From positions 124,001-188,000 of the forward strand of contig NZ_OCNJ01000001.1 of NCBI RefSeq assembly GCF_900230255.1: DNA of 64,000 nucleotides. The letters run 5' to 3'. Positions within the stretch are counted from its first letter, which is position 1. The number at the start of each line of letters is the position of its first letter. The DNA is from Caenispirillum bisanense. GTDB taxonomy: Bacteria > Pseudomonadota > Alphaproteobacteria > Rhodospirillales > Rhodospirillaceae. Shown piece by piece: positions 51,701 to 60,561 of this stretch. Under the pieces are notes generated by a model, which did not search any database, was not told the origin of the DNA, and saw only the letters and a program-made list of their open reading frames with translations. The position numbers and the translations under genes are program-made.

Positions 51701-51803
51701 GCCCGGCCAGGGCGGCGAACCGCTCGCGGCCGCGGTCGCGGCGCTCGCCGTCGGCGGGCGCCGGCAGGGTGGCGGAGGGGTCCGGAAAGGCGAAGTCAGG
51801 CAT
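48786..51803 (-). CDS. glnE: Bifunctional glutamine synthetase adenylyltransferase/deadenylase
   Basis: This 1005-aa protein has two nucleotidyltransferase domains. The N-terminal deadenylase has GMGKLGARELNYSSDIDLIV and the C-terminal adenylylase AMGKAGGEEMTATSDLDLIC; the Asp-x-Asp metal pairs are intact in both. It controls glutamine synthetase by adding or removing AMP under PII signalling. I chose the ATG at 51803 (MPDFAFPDPS) with GGGAC six bases upstream; a GTG nine codons earlier is also possible. Confidence 0.95.
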   Translation of the reverse strand: MPDFAFPDPSATLPAPADGERRDRGRERFAALAGQTDDADLAAFVTAAADDARVGPLLDAVFGNSPFLTACVLREPAFLRRLLTQGPEAALTGLLAETRETIAAESDMNKAMKTLRIAKRRMALAVALADIAGAWDVDRVTAALSDFAEAALRMSCGFLLRKAHEAGEIVLPDPAAPERDCGYFVLGMGKLGARELNYSSDIDLIVVFDPDKADYRGSKFIGEFFVRITKDLVRLMDERTADGYVFRTDLRLRPDPGSTKIAIALPAAETYYESFGQNWERAAMIKARCVAGDDAAGQGFLSHLRPFVWRKSLDFHAIQDIHSIKRQIHAAKGGAKVAVAGHNIKLGRGGIREIEFFAQTQQLIWGGREPQNRSPRTLDALQALVATDHVKQAVCDELAQCYRYLRTLEHRLQMIEDAQTQTLPAEPAKLRDLAVFVGYPDLPAFEAALKDVLHTVESHYADLFEEEPSLSDEGNLVFTGNEDDPATIQTLADMGYGNPSGVAATVRGWHHGRYRAVRSTRSKEMLTELVPTLLRALGRTADPDKAFFRFDEFLSRLPAGVQLFSLFYTHPQLLDLVAEIMGDAPRLAEILSRNPGLMDAVLTPGFFDALPDRGELAEELDLRLADARDFEHVLDISRRFANDHKFQVGLQTLRHMADARESGRELAAVADVVLDRLIPPVTAELARTAGTFPGAGLAVVAMGKAGGEEMTATSDLDLICVYDAPADVEASDGRKPLSRTEYFGRLTQRFVNAVTAMTSEGRLWEVDLRLRPSGNKGPLATSFESFVKYNRDDAWTWEHLALVRARVACGDPVLAAKVRDAICEVLCRPRDPDKLLVDVADMRARMAKELTKDGDTWDVKHMRGGMVDVEFVCQYMQLRHGHAHRDILSPNTETALKNLTAAGLIDAEDAAALDRAHFLWLTIQGVLRHCIEGRFNEETAPIGLKEKLVKAAGCPDFDALKAHMADIAAAAHAVFRRLVEEPAEAARARLAEVQPGADGVEPDPT

Positions 51804-51906
51804 TTGCAAGTCCCGGGTTTTCGCGCACACTGCGCGATAGGTCGCCCGGGGTCAAGCGACGGGGCAGAGGGCCCCGGCGACCGGCTGCATCGGAGTATGA
51901 ACGGGC

Positions 51907-54900
51907 GTGGTTCACGGCGCCGTCAAGTGGCTGTTCAAGGGGCTGGCGGGGCTCGCCTTCCTGCTCCTCGTCATCGGCGCCGGCATCGCCCTGCGGCTGT
52001 CGCAGGGGCCGCTGTCGCTCGACCTGCTCACCCCCTACGTGGAAGAGGCCGTCAACGACCCCGACGCCGCCGTGCGCATCGGCGTCGGCGGCACCGCCCT
52101 GCACTGGGGCGGGCTGGATGCGCCCTTCGACTTGCGCGTACGCGACATCCGCGCCACCGACCGTTCCGGCGCCCTCATCGCCCAGGTGCCGGAAGCCTCG
52201 CTCACCGTCGACCCGCGGCCCTACCTGCGCGACGGCACCCTCGCCATCGACGCCGTCACCCTGCGCGGCCCCGAGGTCGCCCTGCGGCGCGAGGCGGACG
52301 GTTCCGTCACCCTCGCCATGGGCGACGCCGGCCGCGCCGCCGAGCAGCCGGCACCGGCGGTGGAGCACCATGCCGACACGGTGGCCGGGGCGGTGCGCGC
52401 CGTGCTGCGCGAGCTGGGTCTCGACGACGGCGGCTCGCCGCCGGCCCTGGCGCTGCCGCAGGTCTTGCGCATCGCCGACGCCCGCATCGTGCTCGACGAC
52501 CGCATGACCGGCATGGTGTGGCGGGTGCCCGAGGCCGACGCCGTCCTGCGCCGCGAGGCCGACCGGCTGGCGGCGGAAGCCTCGCTGCGGGTGGCGACCC
52601 CGGACGGCACCGGCACCACCACGCTCGACCTCGTCGCCTACCTGGAGCGCGGCGGCGTCATCGACGCGGGGCTCACCCTGCGCGACCTGCGTCCGGCCGA
52701 CTTCGCCGCCGCCGACGAACGCCTCGCCGACCTCGCGGGCTTCGACCTGCCGCTGTCGGGCACGCTGACGGCGACGGCCTCGCTCGACGGCGACCGCGTC
52801 GCCCTCGACCTGCTGACGGCCTCCCTGTCGGCCAAGCCCGGCGTGCTGGTGCTGCCCGATCCGGTGCAGCACGCCTACGAGGTCGACCGCCTCGCGCTGC
52901 ACCTCTCCGCCGCCGACGACCTGCGGCACGTGGTGCTCGACAGCTTCACCCTCGGCCTCGGCGGCACCACGGTCGGCCTGCAGGCGGCGCTGGAGCGGAC
53001 GGCGGAGGGCGTCAGCGCCACCGCCGACGTCACCCTCGACCGCGTGGAGACGGACCGCCTGCCGCAGTTGTGGCCGGCGGCGGTGGCCGACGGCGCCCGC
53101 GACTGGATCGACGAGCGCCTGGCCGACGGCGCCGTCACCGGCCTGACCCTGCACGCCGCCGTGGCCGGCGCCGATTTCGACACCCTCGCCCTGACGGCCC
53201 TGGAAGGTCGCGCCGACGTGCAGGGCGTGACGGTCGACTACCTGCCGCCCATGCCCAAGGTGCGCGAGGCGGCGGCCGAACTGGTCTTCGCGCCCGAGGC
53301 GGTGACGCTGGTCCTCTCCGGCGGCAAGGTGTTCGACCTGGCGGTCACCGGCGGCACGCTCACCTTCGGCGGGCTGGCGGAGGAAGACCAGACGGCCGAC
53401 ATCGCCCTGACCGTGGAAGGCCCGGTGCTCGACGCTCTGCGGCTGGTGGACAGCGAACCGCTCGGCTACGTCTCGCGCTACGGCCTGCCGCTGAAGGGCG
53501 TGAAGGGCCGCCAGGTGACCGACCTGCACCTCGCCTTCCCGCTGCTCAGCGACCTCGACCTCGACGACCTGAAGGTGAAGGCGGTCAGCCGCCTGAAGGG
53601 CGTCGCCCTGCCCAAGGTGGCCTTCGACCAGGACCTGTCGGAAGGCTCGCTCGCACTGGAGGTCGATACCGAAGGGCTGGTGGTGGAAGGCGACGCCGCC
53701 CTCGGCGGCGTGCCGGCGGTGGTGAAGTGGGAGGAGAACTTCACCGGCAAGGGGCCGTTCACCGGCCGCTATACGGCGTCGGCCGTGCTCGACGACGCGG
53801 AGCGGGCGCGCTTCGGCCTCGACATCATCCCCTTCACCAAGCCCTTCACCACCGGGCCGGCGGGCGCCTCGGTGATCCTGACCGTGCTGCCGGGCGGGAC
53901 GCAGACGCTGGGCGCCACCATCGACCTGACCGCCGCCGACATGCGCCTGCCGGGCTTCGGCTGGCACAAGCCGGCCGGCGAGGCGGGCACGGCGACGCTG
54001 GCCGGGCGGCTCGACAAGGCCGGGCAGCTGCAGGCCATCAACCACTTCACCGTCACCGCCGGCACGCAGCTCGCCATGACCGGGCAGGTGGACATGACCG
54101 ACGAGGGCACCCTCGACCACGTCGCCTTCGCCGACGTGCGGGTGGGCGAGACGCGCCTCGCCGGCGGCCTGACCATGCGGCCCGACGGCGGGCTCGACGT
54201 CGAGGTGCGGGGCGCGTCCCTCGACGCGGTGCCGTTCCTCGAAGACCGCCCCATGGGCGCCTCCGACAGCGCCGCCTTGCCGGAGGAGGAGGGCACCGAG
54301 GAATCCGACCTGCCGCCGCTGTCGCTGCGGGCGCAGTTCGACGTGGTGTGGGTGACCGAGGACAGCACCATGGAATCCGTCGTCGCCCACATGATCCGCG
54401 ACGAGGAGGGCTGGACCTCCATGGACATCCGCGGCCTCGCCGAAGGGCAGGAGCCGGTCGCCTTCGACTTCCGGCCGCTGGAGGCGGGCTCGCCCAACCG
54501 CGCCTTCACGCTCGACAGCGGCAATGCGGGCACGGTGCTGCGGGCGCTGAACGTCATCGACAACGTGGAAGGCGGCCGCCTGCGCGTCGAAGGGGCGATG
54601 GACGCCCTCGGCAACGTCACCGGCGTCGCCCGCATCGGCGACTTCCGCCTCGTGCGGGCACCGGCGCTGGCCAAGATCCTGTCCGTCGCGGCGCTCACCG
54701 GCATCCTGGAAAGCCTGACGGGCGAGGGGCTGTTCTTCCAGTCGGCGACCGTGCCCTTCACCTACGTCGACGGCATGCTGCGCCTGTCGGACGCCCGCGC
54801 CAACGGCCCGTCGCTCGGCTTCACCGCCGAGGGCGCCATGGACCTGCGGCAGGACCGCATGGACATGCAGGGCACCATCGTGCCGGCCTATGCGCTCAAC

Positions 54901-55134
54901 AGCCTGCTCGGCAGCATCCCCATCGTCGGCGACCTGCTGACGGGCGGGGACAAGGGCGGCGGCATCTTCGCCGCGACCTATACGGTGACCGGGCCGCTCG
55001 ACGATCCCGACGCCTCGGTCAACCCGCTGTCGGTGCTGGCGCCGGGCATCCTGCGCAAGATCTTCGAAGGCGAAGCCGCGCAAACCGTCCGCCGCCCGGA
55101 AGACGGCCCGCCGCCGGGCGGGACGACGCAGTAG
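51907..55134 (+). CDS. AsmA/YhdP-like envelope protein
   Basis: This 1075-aa protein has one N-terminal membrane anchor (GLAFLLLVIGAGIAL) and then a very long, beta-rich periplasmic body. The first part (DIRATDRSGALIAQVPEASL, then GTLAIDAVTLRGPEVAL) matches DUF3971, and the C-terminus (about 880-1030, with MDLRQDRMDMQGTIVPA) matches the AsmA-like domain. This is the layout of YhdP/TamB-type proteins thought to bridge inner and outer membranes and move phospholipid. The start is a GTG with GGAG 11 nt upstream. It is divergent from glnE. Confidence 0.82.
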   Translation: MVHGAVKWLFKGLAGLAFLLLVIGAGIALRLSQGPLSLDLLTPYVEEAVNDPDAAVRIGVGGTALHWGGLDAPFDLRVRDIRATDRSGALIAQVPEASLTVDPRPYLRDGTLAIDAVTLRGPEVALRREADGSVTLAMGDAGRAAEQPAPAVEHHADTVAGAVRAVLRELGLDDGGSPPALALPQVLRIADARIVLDDRMTGMVWRVPEADAVLRREADRLAAEASLRVATPDGTGTTTLDLVAYLERGGVIDAGLTLRDLRPADFAAADERLADLAGFDLPLSGTLTATASLDGDRVALDLLTASLSAKPGVLVLPDPVQHAYEVDRLALHLSAADDLRHVVLDSFTLGLGGTTVGLQAALERTAEGVSATADVTLDRVETDRLPQLWPAAVADGARDWIDERLADGAVTGLTLHAAVAGADFDTLALTALEGRADVQGVTVDYLPPMPKVREAAAELVFAPEAVTLVLSGGKVFDLAVTGGTLTFGGLAEEDQTADIALTVEGPVLDALRLVDSEPLGYVSRYGLPLKGVKGRQVTDLHLAFPLLSDLDLDDLKVKAVSRLKGVALPKVAFDQDLSEGSLALEVDTEGLVVEGDAALGGVPAVVKWEENFTGKGPFTGRYTASAVLDDAERARFGLDIIPFTKPFTTGPAGASVILTVLPGGTQTLGATIDLTAADMRLPGFGWHKPAGEAGTATLAGRLDKAGQLQAINHFTVTAGTQLAMTGQVDMTDEGTLDHVAFADVRVGETRLAGGLTMRPDGGLDVEVRGASLDAVPFLEDRPMGASDSAALPEEEGTEESDLPPLSLRAQFDVVWVTEDSTMESVVAHMIRDEEGWTSMDIRGLAEGQEPVAFDFRPLEAGSPNRAFTLDSGNAGTVLRALNVIDNVEGGRLRVEGAMDALGNVTGVARIGDFRLVRAPALAKILSVAALTGILESLTGEGLFFQSATVPFTYVDGMLRLSDARANGPSLGFTAEGAMDLRQDRMDMQGTIVPAYALNSLLGSIPIVGDLLTGGDKGGGIFAATYTVTGPLDDPDASVNPLSVLAPGILRKIFEGEAAQTVRRPEDGPPPGGTTQ

Positions 55135-55181
55135 GGGGCATTTATTCCAGGTTTCGTGCTGCCTTTCCCACCCCACCGCAT

Positions 55182-55227
55182 GTCATGGCCGGGCTTGACC
55201 CGGCCACCCACGACGTCACCGGCGGTG
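55182..55227. repeat. Intergenic palindromic (REP-like) element, copy 2
   Basis: It is almost identical to 8475-8521 over about 46 bp: ATGGCCGGG, CCCGGCCA and then CACCGGCGGTG recur with a few substitutions. The second palindrome arm ends CCA-C instead of CCA-T. Confidence 0.65.
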
Positions 55228-55264
55228 GTCATTTAAACACAAAAAGACAGTACAAATTTTCCCT

Positions 55265-55293
55265 TTGACGCACTGCATCGTGTGCAATACACT
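55265..55293 (+). promoter_or_regulatory. Candidate sigma-70 promoter for the 88-aa gene
   Basis: TTGACG (55265-55270), a 17-nt spacer and TACACT (55288-55293) match the housekeeping promoter at 5 of 6 and 4 of 6 positions with ideal spacing in an AT-rich patch. The leader to the ATG at 55446 would be about 145 nt. Confidence 0.5.
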
Positions 55294-55445
55294 CCCTCCC
55301 GTCGCGCCGATTTGAAGCAACAGCTTGCGGGCGCGTTATAAATGCAGCTAAAGCGTGAGCGGCCCGACCCCGCCCAGCGCCAGCGCTGCGGCGGGTTTTG
55401 TCGTTTCGGCAGAGCCCTCGCGCCACCAGACGAGGAGCACGATCC

Positions 55446-55712
55446 ATGGCCTGCCCGGCTGTCGCCTTTCCCTCCGTTCCACCCGCCGCCGCGAGCCTCG
55501 GCCCGCGGTCGCGCCTGCCCGCCTTCCTGCGCCCGGTGCCGCCGCCGCCCCGCCGCAGCGGCCAGCCCTACGGCACCGCCGGCACGGAGCCGGCGCTGGA
55601 AGAGCTGCTCGCCGATCCCCTGGTGCATCTGGTGCTCGCCCGCGACGGCCTGACCGTCGAGACCGTGCGCCGCGAGATGCTCGCCGCCCGCCGCCGCCTG
55701 CTCGCCCGCTGA
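55446..55712 (+). CDS. Small hypothetical protein (88 aa)
   Basis: This protein has a Pro/Ala/Ser-rich N-terminal half (about 1-42) and a compact, helical C-terminal part (EPALEELLADPLVHLVLARD, then LTVETVRREMLAARRRL). GAGGAG lies 8 nt before the ATG. The C-terminal segment looks like a short helix pair, as in small regulatory or adaptor proteins, but I recognise no family. A longer form from 55398 is possible. It lies ahead of a MetQ-like gene with a separate start signal. Confidence 0.55.
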   Translation: MACPAVAFPSVPPAAASLGPRSRLPAFLRPVPPPPRRSGQPYGTAGTEPALEELLADPLVHLVLARDGLTVETVRREMLAARRRLLAR

Positions 55713-55752
55713 CGGCCTGACCGCACCCTGACCCCCTCACACCCGGCAGACC

Positions 55753-55775
55753 CGGCGCCGTTCCCGGCGGCGCCG
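55753..55775. terminator. 8-bp hairpin between the small gene and the MetQ-like gene
   Basis: CGGCGCCG (55753-55760) and CGGCGCCG (55768-55775), each self-complementary, form a stem with a 7-nt loop. No T-tract follows. It may end the small-gene transcript or shape the leader of the next gene. Confidence 0.3.
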
Positions 55776-55829
55776 AACCCTGCCGCATGTCCGAACCGCA
55801 CAGACACCCCGACCGACAGGAGCCTTCGC

Positions 55830-56636
55830 ATGTCCCGCTTCCTCACCCGCCGCGGCCTGCTCGCCGCCCTCGGCCTCGCCGCCCTCGCCGTCGCCGCCCC
55901 GCTCGCGCCCGCCAAGGCCGAGCCCGCGCTGAAGATCGGCGTCTCCGCCGGCCCTTACGGCGACATCCTGCGCTACACCGCCGAACTGGCGGCCAAGAAG
56001 GGCGTCGAGGCCGAGATCATCGAGTTCACCGACTGGACCCTCATCAACGAGGCGCTGAACAACGGCGACATCGATGCCAACAACTTCCAGCACATCCCCT
56101 ACCTGGACAACCAGGTGAAGGCGCGCGGCTACGCCATCGTCGCGTCCAAGCCGTCCATCGTGGTGCCGACCGGCGTCTATTCCAGCACGGTGAAGAGCCT
56201 CGCCGACCTGCCCGAGGGCGCCCGCGTCGCCATCCCCAACGACCCGACCAACGGCGCCCGCGCCCTCTTCCTGCTGGAGAAGGCCGGCCTCATCGGGCTG
56301 AAGGAAGGCGCCGACATCTCGGCGACCGTGCTCGACGTCGAGAAGAACCCGAAGAACGTCGGCTTCATCGAGCTGGACGCCGCCCAGCTGCCGCGCTCCC
56401 TCGGCGACGTGGACGCCGCCGTGGTCACACTCAACTACGCCGTGCTGTCGGGCCTCGACCCCAAGAGCGCGCTGGTGCTGGAGGACGAGCACTCGCGCTG
56501 GCACCTGGTGTGGGCGACGCGCAAGGACAACGCCGACGACGCCCGCGTGCAGACCTTCATCGACACCTACCGCTCGCCCGAGGTGAAGCAGTTCATCCAG
56601 ACCGAGTTCAACGGCACCATCCTGCCGACCTGGTGA
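55830..56636 (+). CDS. MetQ/NlpA-family substrate-binding protein
   Basis: This 268-aa periplasmic binding protein has an N-terminal signal (TRRGLLAALGLAALAVAA) with a probable signal peptidase I site (AKA, then EP). The body has the family motifs GVSAGPYGDIL, NNGDIDANNFQHIPYLD and VAIPNDPTNGARAL. There is no lipobox Cys, so it is not the usual lipoprotein; the twin Arg may allow Tat export. It binds methionine or a related compound in the typical case. No permease or ATPase gene is nearby, so it must share a transporter encoded elsewhere. Confidence 0.85.
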   Translation: MSRFLTRRGLLAALGLAALAVAAPLAPAKAEPALKIGVSAGPYGDILRYTAELAAKKGVEAEIIEFTDWTLINEALNNGDIDANNFQHIPYLDNQVKARGYAIVASKPSIVVPTGVYSSTVKSLADLPEGARVAIPNDPTNGARALFLLEKAGLIGLKEGADISATVLDVEKNPKNVGFIELDAAQLPRSLGDVDAAVVTLNYAVLSGLDPKSALVLEDEHSRWHLVWATRKDNADDARVQTFIDTYRSPEVKQFIQTEFNGTILPTW

Positions 56637-56716
56637 GGCCGACTGCCGGCGGCGGCGCGCCCCCTCGGCGCGCCGCCGCCGCTCCGCTTCCCCGCAAGAA
56701 GAAAAGGTCCAGCCAC

Positions 56717-58069
56717 ATGGCCTCCGCCTCCGCCACCTCCGCCGACGACCGCCCCTACTGGGACGCCCGCCTGGAAACCCAGAGCCGCGCCGAGTGGGAC
56801 GCCCTCAAGCTCGGCCTGCTGCGCCGCCACCTGCGGCACGCCTACGACAACTCGCCCTACTACCGCACCACCTTCGACGCCGCCGGCGTGCGCCCCGACG
56901 ACCTGCGCAGCCTCGACGATCTGCGCCGCTTCCCGACCATCACCAAGTCGGTGCTGCGCGCCCGGCAGGAGGCGCTGCCCCTGCTCGGCGACCTGGCGGC
57001 GGTGCCGGAGCGCGACGTGGTCTACGTCTCCGCCTCCTCGGGCTCGACCGGCGTGCCGACGCTGTCGCCCTTCACCCAGACCGACTTCGACGGCTGGATC
57101 GATTACGAGGCGCGGCAGTTCTGGTCCTCCGGCCTGCGGCCGCACGACCGCTATTGCCATTCGCTGAACTTCAGCCTGTTCATCGGCGGCCCCTGCGTGC
57201 TCGGTGCCCAGAAGCTGGGGGCGCTGACGGTGCACGCCGGGACCGTGCCGTCGGAGCGCCTGCTGACCATCCTGCGCCAGTTCCGGGCCACCGCCATCTG
57301 GACCACGCCGTCCTACGCCTGGTACCTGGGCGAGACGGCGCAGAAGGAAGGCCTGGACCCCAAGACCGACCTCGCCGTGACGCGCATCTTCGTCGCCGGC
57401 GAGCCCGGCGGCTCCATCCCCGAGACGCGGGCGCGCATCGAGGGCCTGTGGGGTGCCTCGGTCTACGACTACTACGGCCTGTCGGACATCTTCGGCGCCT
57501 GCGCCGGCATGTGCGAGGAAAAGGACGGCCTGCACTGGGCCGAGGACCACATCCTGGTGGAAGTGCTCGACCCCGAGACCGGCGAGCCGGTGGCCGAGGG
57601 CGAGCGCGGCGAGATGGTGCTGACCACCCTGCAGAAGCAGGCCCGGCCGCTCATCCGCTTCCGCACCGGCGACATCGTCTCTTTCACCACCGAGCCCTGC
57701 CGCTGCGGCCGCACCTCGCAGCGCCTCATGGGCGTGCACGGGCGGCTGGACGACATGCTCATCATCCGCGGCGTCAACATCTTCCCGAGCGACGTCGAGG
57801 CCCTGGTGCGCAAGGACCACGACCTGAGCGGCGAATACCGCCTGGTGGTGGAGCGCAAAGACCACCTCGACAGCCTGACGGTGGAGGCGGAGGCGCGCCA
57901 CGGCGTCAATCTGCCGCCGGAGGAGCTGGCGGCCCGGCTGAAGCGCCAGATCAAGGCGGTCACCGGCGTCGGCGCCGCCGTCGCAATCCTGCCGCCCGAC
58001 ACCCTGCCGCGCGCCACCCACAAGGCCAAGCGCGTGGAGGACCGGCGCGGTCAGGTGTGGACCACCTGA
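56717..58069 (+). CDS. Phenylacetate-CoA ligase-family AMP-forming enzyme
   Basis: This 450-aa protein is a PaaK-like adenylate-forming ligase. The phosphate-binding loop is at residues 105-115 (SASSGSTGVPT), followed by YYGLSDIFGACAG, RPLIRFRTGDIVS and a C-terminal RGVNIFPSDVEALV. A CRCG Cys pair (EPCRCGRTS) matches the zinc-knuckle-like spot of PaaK. It is a distinct paralogue of the paaK fragment at the left edge, so the substrate may differ (another aryl acid). It lies 80 nt after the MetQ-like gene; the physical link is of unknown meaning. Confidence 0.85.
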   Translation: MASASATSADDRPYWDARLETQSRAEWDALKLGLLRRHLRHAYDNSPYYRTTFDAAGVRPDDLRSLDDLRRFPTITKSVLRARQEALPLLGDLAAVPERDVVYVSASSGSTGVPTLSPFTQTDFDGWIDYEARQFWSSGLRPHDRYCHSLNFSLFIGGPCVLGAQKLGALTVHAGTVPSERLLTILRQFRATAIWTTPSYAWYLGETAQKEGLDPKTDLAVTRIFVAGEPGGSIPETRARIEGLWGASVYDYYGLSDIFGACAGMCEEKDGLHWAEDHILVEVLDPETGEPVAEGERGEMVLTTLQKQARPLIRFRTGDIVSFTTEPCRCGRTSQRLMGVHGRLDDMLIIRGVNIFPSDVEALVRKDHDLSGEYRLVVERKDHLDSLTVEAEARHGVNLPPEELAARLKRQIKAVTGVGAAVAILPPDTLPRATHKAKRVEDRRGQVWTT

Positions 58070-58161
58070 CGCCACCGATTGCTCACGGGTGGAAGCAGAA
58101 GCCCCGGGGCGTCGCGGTCCGTTTGTTCGGCAACGAGATCAACTCAGCCGAGGGCAAACGG

Positions 58162-59361
58162 ATGCGACGCCTCGAGATCCTCGACGGCATGCGGGGCTAT
58201 TTCCTCGTCTTCATGCTGCTCAATCACCTGGCCTTCGCCGGCGGGTATCTGCTGGTGAAGGTCAACCACGCGGAACTGGGCTTCGTGCAGGACGCCCAAG
58301 GCTTCGTCTTCCTGTCCGGCCTGCTGGTCGGCATGGTCCACGCCCGCCGCATGGAGCGGAAGGGCTTCGGCGACGCCGCCGGCAAGATCTGGAAGCGGGC
58401 CGGCGAGCTGTATCTCTACGCCATGGGCTGCCTCGCCCTGGTGCTGGCGGCGGCGAGCCTCGAGCCGGCGCTGCTCGCCTACTGGCAGCCGTGGCTCGGC
58501 GACCTGACGCCCGCCGACGGCGCCATGGTGGGCGCGGCCGCGAGCCTCGCCTACCAGCCCACCTATATGGACATCCTGCCGCAGTACATCGTCTACCTGC
58601 TGGCGGCGCCGCCGCTGGTGTGGCTGTGCGTGCACGGCCGCTGGGCCAGCGTCGCCATCGGCTCGGCCGTGCTGTGGCTGGCGGTGCAGCTGGGCGTCCA
58701 TCTGCCGGTGGCGGAGGGGGTGAACGCCGTGCTCGGCACCGCCGGCGAGGGCGTGCGCCTGCGCGCCGCCTTCAACGTGCTGGCGTGGCAGATCGTGTTC
58801 ATGGGCGGCCTGATCCTGGGCGTGCTGACCGCCACCAAGCGCGTCGAGTGGCAGCGCGTCTTCACGCCCGAGCGCACCGGCCTCGTGCGCCTCGCCGTCG
58901 CGCTGCTGGTGTTCTTCCTGGTGTGGCGCGTCGGCTTCAGCTTCGGACTGTGGCCGGAGGCCATGGCGGAGCGCTTCCAGGCCTACGAGGTGCGGCCCGA
59001 GTTCAGCCTCGTGTTCCTGGCGAACTTCGTGGCGCTGGGCTGGGCCGTGGCGTGGCTGCTCATCGCCGGACCGCGCAGCGCCGACGCCCGCATCCGCCGC
59101 GCCGCCGATCTGGTCGGCCGCCCGTTCCAGCTGCCGTTCCTGCGCCTGATCGGCCGTCACTCGCTGCAGGTCTACGCCTTCCACGTGCCGCTCGCCTACG
59201 CGGTCATGGCGCTCGACAGCCACTATGGCCCCTTCGGCGAGACCACCAAGACGCTCATCGCCGTGACCGGCGTCGCCCTGCTCGCCCTGCCGGCCCTGGC
59301 GCGCGAGGCCGACTGGCGGTCGCTGCCCGGTGCCGGCGCCCCGGCGCGGGCGGACAAGTAG
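58162..59361 (+). CDS. OpgC-like polytopic acyltransferase
   Basis: This 399-aa membrane protein has about ten helices and the start LEILDGMRGYFLVFMLLNHLAF, the OpgC/acyltransferase-3-like signature with conserved Asp and His. The C-terminal LIGRHSLQVYAFHVPL also fits. OpgC adds succinyl groups to periplasmic glucans. No glucan synthesis genes (opgG/H) are nearby, so the acceptor is not proven. It starts at the ATG at 58162, 92 nt after the ligase gene. Confidence 0.8.
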   Translation: MRRLEILDGMRGYFLVFMLLNHLAFAGGYLLVKVNHAELGFVQDAQGFVFLSGLLVGMVHARRMERKGFGDAAGKIWKRAGELYLYAMGCLALVLAAASLEPALLAYWQPWLGDLTPADGAMVGAAASLAYQPTYMDILPQYIVYLLAAPPLVWLCVHGRWASVAIGSAVLWLAVQLGVHLPVAEGVNAVLGTAGEGVRLRAAFNVLAWQIVFMGGLILGVLTATKRVEWQRVFTPERTGLVRLAVALLVFFLVWRVGFSFGLWPEAMAERFQAYEVRPEFSLVFLANFVALGWAVAWLLIAGPRSADARIRRAADLVGRPFQLPFLRLIGRHSLQVYAFHVPLAYAVMALDSHYGPFGETTKTLIAVTGVALLALPALAREADWRSLPGAGAPARADK

Positions 59362-59376
59362 GGCGGGCGCCGGCCC

Positions 59377-60456
59377 TCATGCGGCGTGCATGACCCCGCC
59401 CGTGAGGGCCGAGGGCGCCCCCGTGGTGCCGGGGAAGGTGACCGGCAGGCCGAGCAGGCTGCGCACGGCGAGGAAGGCGAAGGCTTCCGCCTCTACCGCG
59501 TCGCCGTCCCAGCCCACCGCTTCCACCGGCTCCACCACGGCGGGGGCGAGACGCTCCGCCAGCAGGCGCATGAGGGTGGCGTTGCGCCGCCCGCCGCCGC
59601 AGACGATCCAGCGGCGCGGACGCTGCGGCAGGTGCTCCACCGCCCGCGCCGCGGTGGCGGCGGTGAAGGCGGTGAGGGTCGCGGCGCCGTCGTCCTGCCC
59701 CAGGTGGGCGACGGCGTCGGCGGTGAAGTCGTCGCGGTCGAGGCTCTTGGGCGGCGGACGGTCGAAGTAGAGGTGCGCCGTCAGCGCCGCCAGGCAGGCC
59801 TCGTCCACCGTGCCGCGGGCGGCGTAGCGGCCCTCCGGGTCCATGGGCAAGCCGGCGCGGCGGTGCATCCAGTCGTCCACCAGGGCATTGCCGGGGCCGG
59901 TGTCGAAGGCGAGCAGCGCGCCGTCGGGGCCGATGTAGGTGACGTTGGCGACGCCGCCGACGTTGAGCACCGCCAGCGGCTTCTCCAGGTCGGCGGCCAG
60001 GGCGGCGTGATAGGCCGGCACCAGCGGCGCCCCCTGACCACCCGCCGCCACATCGGCGACCCGCAGGCCGTCCACCACCGGCACACCCAGCTCGCGCGCC
60101 AGCAGGGCGCCCTCGCCGATCTGCCAGGTGCGACGCTGTTCCGGCCGGTGCAGGATGGTGTGGCCGTGGAAGCCGACCACGTCCACCGGCCCGGTCTTGG
60201 CCAGCAACGCCCGCGCCGCCTCCACGTGCAGCAGGGTCAGTTCCCGCTCCACCGCCGTCACCGGCCCGCCGCCGCCGAGCACCGAGCGCAGTCGGGCGCG
60301 GAAGGCGGCGTCGTAGGGCAGCGTCACGGACGCGCCGCGTTCCAGCACGCGATGGCCGTCGGTGACGATGCAGGCGGCGTCGATGCCGTCCATGCTGGTG
60401 CCGCTCATGAGGCCGAGGGCGCGGAAACGGCGGGGGGCGGCGAGTAGCTCTGTCAC
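59377..60456 (-). CDS. anmK: Anhydro-N-acetylmuramic acid kinase
   Basis: This 359-aa kinase has the AnmK signature [14 protein letters not shown], the second motif [12 protein letters not shown] and the ATP-site [12 protein letters not shown]. It phosphorylates and opens anhydro-MurNAc recovered from peptidoglycan turnover, giving MurNAc-6-phosphate. It is divergent from tyrS across a 105-bp gap and converges on the OpgC-like gene. The pairing with tyrS is common in alphaproteobacteria. Confidence 0.93.
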   Translation of the reverse strand: MTELLAAPRRFRALGLMSGTSMDGIDAACIVTDGHRVLERGASVTLPYDAAFRARLRSVLGGGGPVTAVERELTLLHVEAARALLAKTGPVDVVGFHGHTILHRPEQRRTWQIGEGALLARELGVPVVDGLRVADVAAGGQGAPLVPAYHAALAADLEKPLAVLNVGGVANVTYIGPDGALLAFDTGPGNALVDDWMHRRAGLPMDPEGRYAARGTVDEACLAALTAHLYFDRPPPKSLDRDDFTADAVAHLGQDDGAATLTAFTAATAARAVEHLPQRPRRWIVCGGGRRNATLMRLLAERLAPAVVEPVEAVGWDGDAVEAEAFAFLAVRSLLGLPVTFPGTTGAPSALTGGVMHAA

Positions 60457-60561
60457 GGGGCGGGACCGATCCGGTTGCGTTGTGGGGGCGGTGTGATTGT
60501 GCTAAACGACCGGTCTTTCCTCAACGCCAATATGGGCCAGAGCAAGAAGGCACCTTTTCCC

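Larger units (their letters stand above)
55135..55445. other. Gene-free stretch with a REP-like element and promoter
   Basis: This 311-bp region begins with GC-rich DNA containing a repeat copy (55182-55227), then changes sharply to AT-rich DNA (55230-55345) that carries a good promoter. I see no gene in it. Confidence 0.5.

Noticed and set aside
49017-55268. Very long plus-strand open frame across glnE and into the AsmA-like gene
   Set aside because: It is a shadow in a GC-rich region; glnE (minus) and the AsmA-like gene (plus, other frame) carry the real motifs.
55713-55829. SAM-responsive riboswitch before the MetQ-like gene
   Set aside because: Only one simple GC hairpin is present; no SAM-I or SAM-II type pseudoknot pattern could be traced.
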